A DNA stretch of 64,000 nt from JBDWFY01 sp039976075 (GTDB lineage: Bacteria > Pseudomonadota > Alphaproteobacteria > Rhizobiales > Stappiaceae): positions 1-64,000 of the forward strand of contig JBDWFY010000011.1 in NCBI GenBank assembly GCA_039976075.1, in the 5' to 3' direction. The notes below the pieces were generated by a model. The model had not been told where the DNA came from. It was given only the letters and a program-made list of their open reading frames with translations, and ran no database searches. Every line of letters starts with the position of its first letter. The first letter of the stretch is position 1. Position numbers and translations under genes: made by a program. Of the stretch, positions 43,310-51,638 are shown piece after piece.

Positions 43310-43999
43310 CTACGCCAGCGCTTTGTCGAGTGCGGTTTGACAATGAATGAGGGTGGTATCGAAAACCGGAACCGAAACATTTGTCTGGTTCAGAAGCATG
43401 CCGACTTCGGTGCATCCAAGGATGATACAATCGGCGCCGGCCTCTTTCAGACGTTCTGCAATCTCGCAATAGGCTTTTTCGCTTGTCGCGTTCACGACGT
43501 CCTTGCACAGCTCCTCGTATATTATGTTGTGGGTCAGGGCACGGTCCATCTCATTCGGGATGATCGGAGTCAAACCGGCAGCGACTAGGCGATCCGTGTA
43601 AAAGGACTGCTCCATCGTAAAAGCCGTGGCCATGAGGCCCGGAGACTTTAATTCGGCAGCATTGATCGCCTGAGCGGTTGCATCTGCGATGTGAAGCAAG
43701 GGGATGCACACGCCTTCCATCATCTTTTCGGCGAGCTTGTGCATCGTGTTGGTTGCCAGAATGAGGAGATCGGCACCACCGCGTTCAAGCGCGCTGGCCT
43801 CTCTGTTGAGGATGGCTCCGGCTTTGTGCCATTCGCCTTTTACCTGCAGGTCCTCGATCTGCGCAAAATCCAGCGACCGGATCAACAGTTCCGGTGAATG
43901 AAGTCCGCCAAGACGAACACGGGTAAGCTCACAGAGCTGCCGATAGTAGATCTGTGTTGAAGCGGCTGACATTCCGCCCAGGATTCCGATTGTTTTCAT
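43310..43999 (-). CDS. Aspartate/glutamate racemase, YgeA-like
   Basis: A cofactor-independent racemase of 229 residues. The start KTIGILGGMSAASTQIYYRQL and end LGCTEVGMLL fit the Asp/Glu racemase superfamily. Only the second catalytic cysteine is present (Cys in ILGCTEVG); the first position is Thr (LATNTMH), the Thr/Cys pair described for E. coli YgeA. It likely interconverts L- and D-aspartate or glutamate. It stands alone between an unknown exported protein and a LysR gene. Confidence 0.88.
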   Translation of the reverse strand: MKTIGILGGMSAASTQIYYRQLCELTRVRLGGLHSPELLIRSLDFAQIEDLQVKGEWHKAGAILNREASALERGGADLLILATNTMHKLAEKMMEGVCIPLLHIADATAQAINAAELKSPGLMATAFTMEQSFYTDRLVAAGLTPIIPNEMDRALTHNIIYEELCKDVVNATSEKAYCEIAERLKEAGADCIILGCTEVGMLLNQTNVSVPVFDTTLIHCQTALDKALA

Positions 44000-44087
44000 T
44001 CAACGTTCCAAAGTGTTGTTCGATTCAGTTTCTATTTTTGCCAATTGAGTCGATCTCACCAATCCTAGCTGCGAACCCGGTTCCGGC

Positions 44088-44984
44088 TCAATCCAGCAAG
44101 GTTCTCTGAAGCATCTGGGTGAGGCGTTCCGCCAGTGCCTTCACTCTTCGTGGTTGGGCACGGCCGGGCGGAAACAACATTTGAAGTGGGGAGGGTGGAG
44201 CGGCGTAATCCGCCAGAAGCTCGATCAGACGTCCGGTATTGAGATCCGCGCCGATGTCAAGTTCCGACTTGAGAATGATGCCCTGTCCGTCAACGCCCCA
44301 CTGCCGAACCAGCGCACCATCATTGGCGATCCGGTCACCACGCACGGTGACGATCTGTTTGAGCGCATCGGAGCCGAACCGCCAGACATTGTCCAGATTG
44401 GTGCCAAAGCGCATCAAAAGACAATTGTGATCCTTGAGATCAATCGGCTTTTGAGGGGTGCCGTGTTTTTGGAGGTATGCCGGGGCAGCGCAAAGCACGC
44501 GTCGTATCTGGCCGAGACTTCTGACGCGCAACGTGCTGTCCATGACTGAGCCGAACCTCAGTGCAATATCGAAACCCTCGCCGACGATATCGACAAAACC
44601 ATCTGACAAGGCCAGTTCCACCGAGATAGCCGGATGGTTTGATACAAAGCGATTGATTTCGTCTGACACCGCATGTCGCCCCAGATCGCTTGGCGCGCTG
44701 ATCCTGATCGGGCCGGAGAGGGACTCCGCTCCCAGGCGGATGCGGTTGTCGAGATCCTCGACTTCGCCCAGCACTTGCTTTGCACCGTCCACCAACGCAC
44801 GGCCCTCGTCAGTCAGACTGATGGCACGCGTGGTGCGATTGAGAAGGACCACGCCATAATGCGCTTCAAGCGCCGACAATCGTTCTGAAACGGTGGTTGA
44901 AGACAGACCGACTTCGCGACCGGCAGCGGTCAGACTGCCTTTTTCGACAATTTGCAGGAACAGGGACAGGTTATTGAGCAGCAT
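44088..44984 (-). CDS. LysR-family transcriptional regulator
   Basis: A 298-residue LysR regulator. The helix-turn-helix is LTAAGREVGLSSTTVSERLSALE, followed by the usual TRAISLTDEGRALVDGA and effector domain (GPIRISAPSDLGRHAV). The ATG at 44984 is chosen because LysR proteins usually begin a few residues before the first helix; the open frame continues to 45041. It is divergent from the monooxygenase-alcohol dehydrogenase pair, which it probably controls. Confidence 0.92.
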   Translation of the reverse strand: MLLNNLSLFLQIVEKGSLTAAGREVGLSSTTVSERLSALEAHYGVVLLNRTTRAISLTDEGRALVDGAKQVLGEVEDLDNRIRLGAESLSGPIRISAPSDLGRHAVSDEINRFVSNHPAISVELALSDGFVDIVGEGFDIALRFGSVMDSTLRVRSLGQIRRVLCAAPAYLQKHGTPQKPIDLKDHNCLLMRFGTNLDNVWRFGSDALKQIVTVRGDRIANDGALVRQWGVDGQGIILKSELDIGADLNTGRLIELLADYAAPPSPLQMLFPPGRAQPRRVKALAERLTQMLQRTLLD

Positions 44985-45120
44985 TGTACGGATTTTCCGG
45001 ATTATCATTCCGCATTTTGCCGATTTATCCGGCCCAGGCAAGCGGTTATATCTCCTTCAACGCCGAGCAAAGAAAGTCGGCTGCTTTCAAACCAACAAGC
45101 TCTGACCAAGGATTAACACC

Positions 45121-45411
45121 ATGAGTAAACTGACAATTGTCGCCAACATCCACGTCAATCCCGACAAGATCGACCTGGTCAAAACCGAACTTTTGAAGCT
45201 GATCCCGATCACCCGCGCGGAGCAGGGCTGTATTCAATACGATCTGCATCAGGACAATGATAATCCAGCCCATTTCATGTTTTTTGAAAGTTGGGAAACC
45301 CGTGACCTGTGGCAGACGCACATGAACGCTCCGCACCTTGCAGCCTACATGCAAGCCACTGAAGGCGCCGTTGCTGAATTCACGCTCAATGAAATGACAC
45401 AGGTCGGGTGA
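45121..45411 (+). CDS. ABM-domain (YgiN-like) monooxygenase
   Basis: A 96-residue antibiotic-biosynthesis-monooxygenase fold protein. Marks are LTIVANIHVNPDKIDLVK, TRAEQGCIQYDLHQD and FMFFESWETRDLWQTHMNAPH. Members of the YgiN type act on quinols and dimerise to form the active site. It is the first gene downstream of the divergent LysR promoter and is followed 42 bp later by a dehydrogenase, suggesting joint quinone or aldehyde handling. Confidence 0.9.
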   Translation: MSKLTIVANIHVNPDKIDLVKTELLKLIPITRAEQGCIQYDLHQDNDNPAHFMFFESWETRDLWQTHMNAPHLAAYMQATEGAVAEFTLNEMTQVG

Positions 45412-45452
45412 TCTGGCCGGTGGTTGGCAGGTCGAAGTAAGGAAATTACACA

Positions 45453-46469
45453 ATGAAAGCTGTTGCGCTGAAACAGTATCTTCCGGTTGAAGACCCTAGT
45501 GCGTTTTTGGACGTTGAATTGATCAAACCCGAACCGGCCGGCCGCGACCTTCTGGTTGCGGTCAAGGCGGTATCGGTCAATCCTGTTGACACCAAGGTAC
45601 GACGGTCAAAGGGACCGGACGCGATTGAGGAGACGCCGCGTGTTCTTGGCTGGGATGCCAGCGGCATTGTCGAGGCTGTGGGACCGGAATTGACACATTT
45701 TAGGCCAGGGGACGCGGTCTATTATGCAGGCGATATCACCCGTTCCGGCTCCAATGCTGAATTTCAGCTTGTCGATGAACGCATTGTCGGGCGCAAACCC
45801 GAAAGCCTGAGTTTTGCTGAAGCGGCGGCGCTGCCTCTCACAACAATTACGGCATATGAAGCGTTCTTCGATCGTCTGGGGATTGCCCGGGATGGTGCTG
45901 ACAAAGGTCAGTCGGTTTTGATTATCGGTGCTGGTGGAGGTGTCGGCTCGATCGGCATCCAACTTGCCAAGGCGGCAGGACTGGTGGTGATCGCCACCGC
46001 TTCACGACCCGAAACCACAGACTGGGTCAAGGAACTTGGTGCTGATCACGTCATCAATCACCGCCAGCCGATGGTCGATCAGGTGCGGGCGCTGGGTTTT
46101 CAGCAAGTGGATCACATCGCAATCTTCAATGATATGCGTCACTGGGAAACGGCAGTCGAGCTTATCCGCCCCCAAGGCGGTATCGTGACGATTGACGATA
46201 CTGATCAGGCGATGCCGATGGCCGGCATGAAAATGAAAGCTGCGAGTCTGCACTGGGAATTCATGTTTGCCCGGGCGATGTTCAAGACACCTGACATGGA
46301 TGAACAGCACGCGTTACTGAGTTATGTGGCTGATGAAATTGACGCCGGCCGCATCCGCACAACACTCGATCAGGTGCTGAGTCCGATCAATGCTGAAAAC
46401 ATCCGCTCCGCCCACGCGCTCATCGAAACCGGTGCTGCCAAAGGTAAAATCGTGGTGGAAAATTTTTAG
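45453..46469 (+). CDS. Zinc-type alcohol dehydrogenase-like quinone oxidoreductase
   Basis: A 338-residue medium-chain reductase. The N-terminal GroES-like part contains VKAVSVNPVDTKVRRSKG and VLGWDASGIVEAVG; the NADPH site is LIIGAGGGVGSIGIQLAKAA. The catalytic zinc ligands of true alcohol dehydrogenases are missing, so it is probably an NADPH-quinone or enal reductase. It shares a transcript with the ABM gene. Confidence 0.9.
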   Translation: MKAVALKQYLPVEDPSAFLDVELIKPEPAGRDLLVAVKAVSVNPVDTKVRRSKGPDAIEETPRVLGWDASGIVEAVGPELTHFRPGDAVYYAGDITRSGSNAEFQLVDERIVGRKPESLSFAEAAALPLTTITAYEAFFDRLGIARDGADKGQSVLIIGAGGGVGSIGIQLAKAAGLVVIATASRPETTDWVKELGADHVINHRQPMVDQVRALGFQQVDHIAIFNDMRHWETAVELIRPQGGIVTIDDTDQAMPMAGMKMKAASLHWEFMFARAMFKTPDMDEQHALLSYVADEIDAGRIRTTLDQVLSPINAENIRSAHALIETGAAKGKIVVENF

Positions 46470-46593
46470 ACAATGCGACGACGAGTGCGCGCCACTTTAC
46501 CTGCTCGCGTCCCCATCAGCACGACTATCCGCGCCGGGCAACCAGGCTGACCGGCGCGGATGGTGGACAGTCGGCAAGCGTGGTGAGTGATTT

Positions 46594-47532
46594 CTAGGAA
46601 CCAGGTTGAGTTTTGACACCGTGAACCTGCTGCAGACAATCGAGAAACCTTTCGACCCGTCGGGGCATCTTGGGCAGCCTGCGGATGATTGCAGCATGAT
46701 CGCTGCGATAGCTGTAAGTGTCTTGCATCAAGGCACGCATTTCGCCGGTTTCAGTAAAATGACGGGTAAAGTGATCGGGTAGAAAACCGACATAGCAACC
46801 GGAAAGTACGAGCGTAGCCAGCGCTTCCTCATTGTTTACGATTGCGCGTCTTTGAAGTTTCCAATCATGGCTTGCCATCATGTTGGGAGAATGAAATGCA
46901 AACCCTGCATATCTTTGTTCCTGCATCTCTCCCCGGGTAATCTCGCCATCCGATCGATTGAATAGCGGATGAAGTTTCCCGCAATAAAGATACATGTGTT
47001 CGGAATATAAAGGGTGATAATCAAGGTTTTCAGATCTTTTATGCATGGGGACAATGCCGACCTGATACTGGCCGTTCAACACACCTGTCTCAATGTTGTT
47101 GATTGCATCGACGTGAACTTCGATATCCACTTTGGATGCGGTTTGCTGAAACAAGTGAATTGCCTGCGGTACCTTCGCATCGCGATTGGTCATGCTCTTG
47201 TCAAAAAAAGCAATGGATAGATTTCCAGTCAGATACTTGTTTGTTTCATCGACTTCGGCCTGAAATTCGTGAATGGCCGAAAACAGCTGGAGAGCCGCAA
47301 CATGGATGCGCTCCCCTTCATCCGTTAATGAAAATCCCGCCGGACCCCGGTGACAGAGCTTGCAACCCAGCCGGACCTCAAGGTCGGTCAAGTGTCGGCT
47401 AATCGTTGACCGGCCGATATTCAGTTCGATTTCGGCCGCTGAAACACCCCCACAGGCGACGACGGCACGGAATACCCGCAGAAGCCTAAAATCGACATCG
47501 CTTAGGCGTCTAAGAAGAGCTGTCTTTGCCAT
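46594..47532 (-). CDS. LysR-family transcriptional regulator of the TRAP operon
   Basis: A 312-residue LysR protein with helix-turn-helix GGVSAAEIELNIGRSTISRHLTDLE and an effector domain that begins near 95 (GNLSIAFFDKSMTNRD). It is divergent from dctPQM-uspA, separated by about 250 bp, and is therefore the likely regulator of that transporter, with the transported acid or a product as effector. Confidence 0.9.
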   Translation of the reverse strand: MAKTALLRRLSDVDFRLLRVFRAVVACGGVSAAEIELNIGRSTISRHLTDLEVRLGCKLCHRGPAGFSLTDEGERIHVAALQLFSAIHEFQAEVDETNKYLTGNLSIAFFDKSMTNRDAKVPQAIHLFQQTASKVDIEVHVDAINNIETGVLNGQYQVGIVPMHKRSENLDYHPLYSEHMYLYCGKLHPLFNRSDGEITRGEMQEQRYAGFAFHSPNMMASHDWKLQRRAIVNNEEALATLVLSGCYVGFLPDHFTRHFTETGEMRALMQDTYSYRSDHAAIIRRLPKMPRRVERFLDCLQQVHGVKTQPGS

Positions 47533-47789
47533 GCCTGTGTTTCATATTTTTGAATTTTAATGTTCAAAGTTTCATCTTTCTGAAACTTCAGTTTGTTGCT
47601 AATCTTGTAGTACTTGTCGTACATTCAAGTCCAGCGGTTTGAATATTCCTAGTGCTGGTCTAGAAATCGACAGAGTAATAGGGGGGGGAGATAACGCACA
47701 ATTTCAGTAATTCTTTCCGCTCTATTCATCATCGATAATAATCAGGGATGATGACTCCACATGCCTTCAAAACAGGGAAACCAAAAAAA

Positions 47790-48806
47790 ATGAATTATGT
47801 GAAAAAACTGTCGTCGGCAGTGATGCTCACCGCGGCACTGTCTCTTTCGGGCGTATATGGGGCGTCAGCAAAGAATTTCAAAATCGCTGTGGGCGATAGT
47901 GGCGGAAGTAGTCAGGAAGCAACCGGTCTTGGCTTCGTAAAAGCTCTCGAAGAGCTCTCCGGCGGCAAGCACACTGCAACATTGTTCCTGAACGGTCAGC
48001 TTGGGTCGGAACAGGATACAGTAAACGAAGCGGCAATTGGCACGCTTGATATGTCACTGCTTGCAATCAACAACATCACGCCGTTTTCACCGACGGTTGG
48101 CGTATTCACATTACCCTATGTCATTTTGAGCCTCGAAGACGCTGAAAAGCTGACACAGGGTCCAATCGGCCAGGAACTGACTGAAAACACGATCAATGAC
48201 GCTGGCGTCAGGATCATTGCCTGGACCTACACAGGTTTCCGCGTTCTCACCAACTCGAAGAAGCCGGTGAAGTCTGTTGCCGATCTTGAAGGGCTCGTTA
48301 TTCGCGTTCCCAAAAACGAAATCATGATCGACACATATAAGTCCTGGGGCATCAGCCCGACACCAATGGCATGGTCGGAGACTTTTGCAGGATTGCAGAC
48401 CAAGGTTGTTGATGGTCAGGACAACCCATACACCACAATTAACGCGATGAAATTCTATGAAGTGCAAAAGTATGTGACGAACATTCGTTACATTTTCTCC
48501 ATTGAGCCTCTGGTTATTTCTGAGCAGGTCTTCCAGGAACTGTCCGCAGAAGATCAGAAAATTGTCCTTGAAGCCGGTAAGGCTGCAACGGCTGCGTCTG
48601 CAAAATTCCTTCGCGAAAAAGAAGCAGAGATCAAGGGCATTCTCGTGGAAAAGGGCATGGAAATTGTCGACCCCGAGAACGATGAAGCTGAGTTCATCGA
48701 ACTTGCAACGAAAGCTGTCTGGCCGAAGTTCTATGAGAGCATCGGTGGTGTCGAAAAACTAAACGCCGTGCTGGCGGAAATCGGTCGTGATCCGGTTTCT
48801 GAATAA
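47790..48806 (+). CDS. dctP: TRAP transporter periplasmic receptor DctP
   Basis: A 338-residue solute-binding protein of the DctP family. The signal peptide ends GVYGASAKNF. Conserved parts are LFLNGQLGSEQDTVNEAAIG, the Arg of the ligand clamp in LEGLVIRVPKNEI, and GLQTKVVDGQDNPYTTINAM. The start at 47790 places the signal peptide properly; an in-frame ATG at 47748 would add a 14-residue polar extension. A stem-loop follows the stop and dctQ is 67 bp downstream. The ligand is likely a C4-dicarboxylate or other organic acid. Confidence 0.92.
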   Translation: MNYVKKLSSAVMLTAALSLSGVYGASAKNFKIAVGDSGGSSQEATGLGFVKALEELSGGKHTATLFLNGQLGSEQDTVNEAAIGTLDMSLLAINNITPFSPTVGVFTLPYVILSLEDAEKLTQGPIGQELTENTINDAGVRIIAWTYTGFRVLTNSKKPVKSVADLEGLVIRVPKNEIMIDTYKSWGISPTPMAWSETFAGLQTKVVDGQDNPYTTINAMKFYEVQKYVTNIRYIFSIEPLVISEQVFQELSAEDQKIVLEAGKAATAASAKFLREKEAEIKGILVEKGMEIVDPENDEAEFIELATKAVWPKFYESIGGVEKLNAVLAEIGRDPVSE

Positions 48807-48826
48807 CCTTCCTAACTAACGACAAT

Positions 48827-48851
48827 AGAGAGCGCCACAGGGGCGCTCTCT
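48827..48851 (+). terminator. Stem-loop between dctP and dctQ
   Basis: AGAGAGCGCC and GGCGCTCTCT form a perfect 10-bp stem with a 5-base loop 20 bp after dctP. It lacks a T-run, so it probably stabilises the dctP message and lowers dctQM expression rather than ending transcription. Confidence 0.7.
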
Positions 48852-48873
48852 TACTGGAGGAAGCAATAAGTCG

Positions 48874-49413
48874 ATGAATAAATTTTGGGGAATTATCGAT
48901 CACATCGAAAGTTATATTTGTCGGGCTTTGCTGGCAATATTTGTTTGCCTGCTGTTCCTGCAGGTAATAGTGCGGACATTGTTTTCTTTTTCATTTTCGT
49001 GGGTCGAAGAACTGTCGATCTACATGTTTGTCTGGTTTGTTTTTTTCGGCGCGAGCTATGCGGCGAAAATGGGGGCTCATAACCGGGTGACGTTCCAGTT
49101 CAAGTTCCTGCCTCCTGGGGCAATTAAATACATCGAAGCGTTCGCCGACGTGTTCTGGTTGGTGTTCAATGTTGTCTTCGTCTACCTCTCAATTGATTTT
49201 ATCTTCAATAAGATGAACCGCTTCCAATCCTCCCAGACGCTCGGCTTCCATCTGAGCTGGGTCTACATCGTCCTTCCAATTGCTTTCACGTTGATGACCA
49301 TCCGAATCATTCAGGTGAACTATCGGAAGATCGTTCTCAAGGAAGACATGAGAGATCCTGATGCCATCGACCTTGATGCAATCAAGGCCGAAACCGAAGC
49401 ATCCAAAAGCTGA
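48874..49413 (+). CDS. dctQ: TRAP transporter small membrane subunit DctQ
   Basis: A 179-residue protein with four membrane helices. Typical are ALLAIFVCLLFLQVIVRTLF and the FSWVEELSIYMFVWFVFFGA segment, a DctQ hallmark. GGAGG lies upstream, slightly farther than usual from the ATG. It is 22 bp before dctM. Confidence 0.93.
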   Translation: MNKFWGIIDHIESYICRALLAIFVCLLFLQVIVRTLFSFSFSWVEELSIYMFVWFVFFGASYAAKMGAHNRVTFQFKFLPPGAIKYIEAFADVFWLVFNVVFVYLSIDFIFNKMNRFQSSQTLGFHLSWVYIVLPIAFTLMTIRIIQVNYRKIVLKEDMRDPDAIDLDAIKAETEASKS

Positions 49414-49435
49414 ACTCTGACTGGGAAGTATTATT

Positions 49436-50776
49436 ATGGAAAGCGAAATCATCTTAATCCTGTTCGGGTCATTTTTGTTGCTCCTGGTTATTGGTGCCCC
49501 GATCACTGTTGCCCTTGGCGTTTCCACGCTGATTTCATTCATTTATCTGGGCGACAATCCGATTAAATTCGTTCAGATCGCCTTCACTTCCGTCGGCTCT
49601 TTTCCCTTGATGGCGCTGCCTGCGTTCATTTTGGCCGGTGCCTTGATGGAAGCCTCGGGACTGTCTCGAAGGCTGATTAATGTCGCCGAAAGTTTCGCCG
49701 GACCGTTTACCGGTGGAATGTCAGCGGCAACGGTTATCGCCTGCCTGTTCTTCGGTGCAATTTCCGGATCGGGCCCGGCCACAACGGCTGCCGTTGGGAT
49801 GCTGATGATTCCGGCAATGATCCAAAGGGGATATGGCAAAGGGTTCTCCTCTGCCATCACGGCATCTGCAGGCGGTCTTGGAATCGTGATCCCACCCTCA
49901 ATTCCGTTGATCATTTTCGGTATCGCCGCACTTGGCATGCCACCACCCCCAGCGGCCGTCGAAACCCATGGGGTCTTCCAGACAGTTTCTATTCCCAAAC
50001 TCTTTATTGCAGGTTTCCTGCCGGCATTCCTGATCGCAGGCAGCCTGTTGGTAATGAACTATATTATCGCAAAAAAGAACAATTACACGGGAACCACTGA
50101 GGGCTGGTCTGCCCGCGAAATCTGGTGCGAACTGTATCGCGGTTTCTGGGCTCTTATGGCTCCGGTCGTGATTTTGGGCGGCATCTATTCAGGCTTCTTT
50201 ACGCCAACTGAAGCTGCGATTGTCGCTATCTTCTACACTTTGGTTGTCGGCACGTTCATTTACCGTGAAATGTCATGGTCAAAACTGTTCATGGCACTTG
50301 AAACCACGACCTGGCTGACAGGCCGTGTGCTTTTGATCATGTTCACCGCAACGGTGTTCGGTCGACTGCTGGTTGAAAACCAAATCCCGGCTGTCATTGC
50401 TCAAGGGATGTTATCCGTCACCGATAATATTTACATAATCTGGGCGCTGATCATATTCTTCCTGTTGTTTGTCGGGATGTTCATGGAAACGCTTGCGACA
50501 ATTCTGATCCTGGTCCCGGTGATGCTGCCTGTTGCCTATAGTGTGGGGATTGATCCAATCCACTTTGGTGTGGTCATGATCTGTACATTGGGCATTGGAT
50601 TTCAGACCCCGCCATTGGGCGAAAACCTGTTTATCGCCTCGGGCATTTCGAAGATATCCATCGAAGAAATATCGTTGCGCGCCTTACCTTTTGCCGCCAT
50701 CAACACAGCGGCAATATTCGTGATCGCCTTCTTCCCGGAAATCTCCCTGTGGCTGCCACGCTTCTTCGGCTATTGA
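49436..50776 (+). CDS. dctM: TRAP transporter large membrane subunit DctM
   Basis: A 446-residue permease with about 12 helices. Family signatures are GAISGSGPATTAAVGMLMIP, ASAGGLGIVIPPSIPLIIFG and GFFTPTEAAIVAIFYTL. With DctP and DctQ it forms a sodium-driven high-affinity importer. It is followed 28 bp later by a universal stress protein gene in the same operon, a known TRAP arrangement (TeaD-like). Confidence 0.95.
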   Translation: MESEIILILFGSFLLLLVIGAPITVALGVSTLISFIYLGDNPIKFVQIAFTSVGSFPLMALPAFILAGALMEASGLSRRLINVAESFAGPFTGGMSAATVIACLFFGAISGSGPATTAAVGMLMIPAMIQRGYGKGFSSAITASAGGLGIVIPPSIPLIIFGIAALGMPPPPAAVETHGVFQTVSIPKLFIAGFLPAFLIAGSLLVMNYIIAKKNNYTGTTEGWSAREIWCELYRGFWALMAPVVILGGIYSGFFTPTEAAIVAIFYTLVVGTFIYREMSWSKLFMALETTTWLTGRVLLIMFTATVFGRLLVENQIPAVIAQGMLSVTDNIYIIWALIIFFLLFVGMFMETLATILILVPVMLPVAYSVGIDPIHFGVVMICTLGIGFQTPPLGENLFIASGISKISIEEISLRALPFAAINTAAIFVIAFFPEISLWLPRFFGY

Positions 50777-50804
50777 TTATGTCGAAAAAGGAAAGGTTCC
50801 TAAA

Positions 50805-51299
50805 ATGACACCTTTGGTTACGCATATCTTGTTCACCACCGATCTGTCTCAGAACTCGACCTATGCCTTGCGCCACGCTGCGGCGATGGCAAAAATGAGT
50901 GGCGCAAAACTGCATGTCCTGCATGTTACAGAACCGCTCAGTGAGGATGCGCGGATTACGATGCAGATATTCATGCAGGATAAGAAATCCCGGGAAGATG
51001 CGCTGGGTACCAGAACACAATATGTCAAATCAGTTCTGGCGGAACGACAAAAGAGCTTCTGGGCCGCGCTGCCTGAAGAAGATCAGTCTATCCGGGATCA
51101 GGTGGAGAGCATTGAAGTCGTTGAAGGATATCCGGCTGAAGTGATTTTGCGGCGATCAAAAGAACTGAATTGCGATTTGATCGTTCTGGGTGCCCACGAT
51201 CACGGGTTTACCCACACTTTCCTGGGAACGGTTGCCAAGCGTGTGTTGCGCCGCGCCACCATTCCAACGCTGGTCGTCCCCTACAAGTCCGACGACTGA
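50805..51299 (+). CDS. Universal stress protein linked to TRAP transporter
   Basis: A 164-residue UspA-domain protein. It starts HILFTTDLSQNSTYALRHAA and has the ATP-binding loop VLGAHDHGFTHTFLGTVAKR near the C-terminus. Position after dctM resembles TeaD of ectoine TRAP systems, an ATP-binding protein that tunes the transporter. This one probably modulates DctPQM. Confidence 0.9.
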   Translation: MTPLVTHILFTTDLSQNSTYALRHAAAMAKMSGAKLHVLHVTEPLSEDARITMQIFMQDKKSREDALGTRTQYVKSVLAERQKSFWAALPEEDQSIRDQVESIEVVEGYPAEVILRRSKELNCDLIVLGAHDHGFTHTFLGTVAKRVLRRATIPTLVVPYKSDD

Positions 51300-51320
51300 G
51301 GTTGTCGGCCTGAATGAAAA

Positions 51321-51362
51321 AAGCAACTCGGGCTGCGTCAGGTGTTGAGTTGCTTCTATTTT
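51321..51362 (+). terminator. Terminator of the TRAP operon
   Basis: AAGCAACTC pairs with GAGTTGCTT across a 17-base loop, followed by CTATTTT. It lies 22 bp after the uspA-type stop. Confidence 0.75.
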
Positions 51363-51407
51363 GGATTTCTGGTCGGCAGGTCCATTCATCAAAAGTGTTT
51401 TCATGCC

Positions 51408-51437
51408 CATCGCAGCCCTCGCACAGGGGCTGCGATG
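51408..51437. repeat. Perfect 11-bp inverted repeat
   Basis: CATCGCAGCCC and GGGCTGCGATG flank an 8-base loop in the gap between the convergent TRAP operon and metG. There is no T-run on either side; it may be a second bidirectional terminator. Confidence 0.65.
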
Positions 51438-51638
51438 TGTCTTGCGCTCAAGTCAATCCGGCAAAACAGCACCCCAGCATCCATCGGTCCAGACTACCCG
51501 TGATGAATTTCAGTTTGCCGCGCCAGAACATAAATTGTCTTGTCGAATGAATACTTGAATGCTGAGGCGTTGGAGCCGTGTGGCTTCTCCTTGCTTGCGG
51601 GGTATGTTTTGCAGATAGATGCTTGCGCAGGAAAGAAG

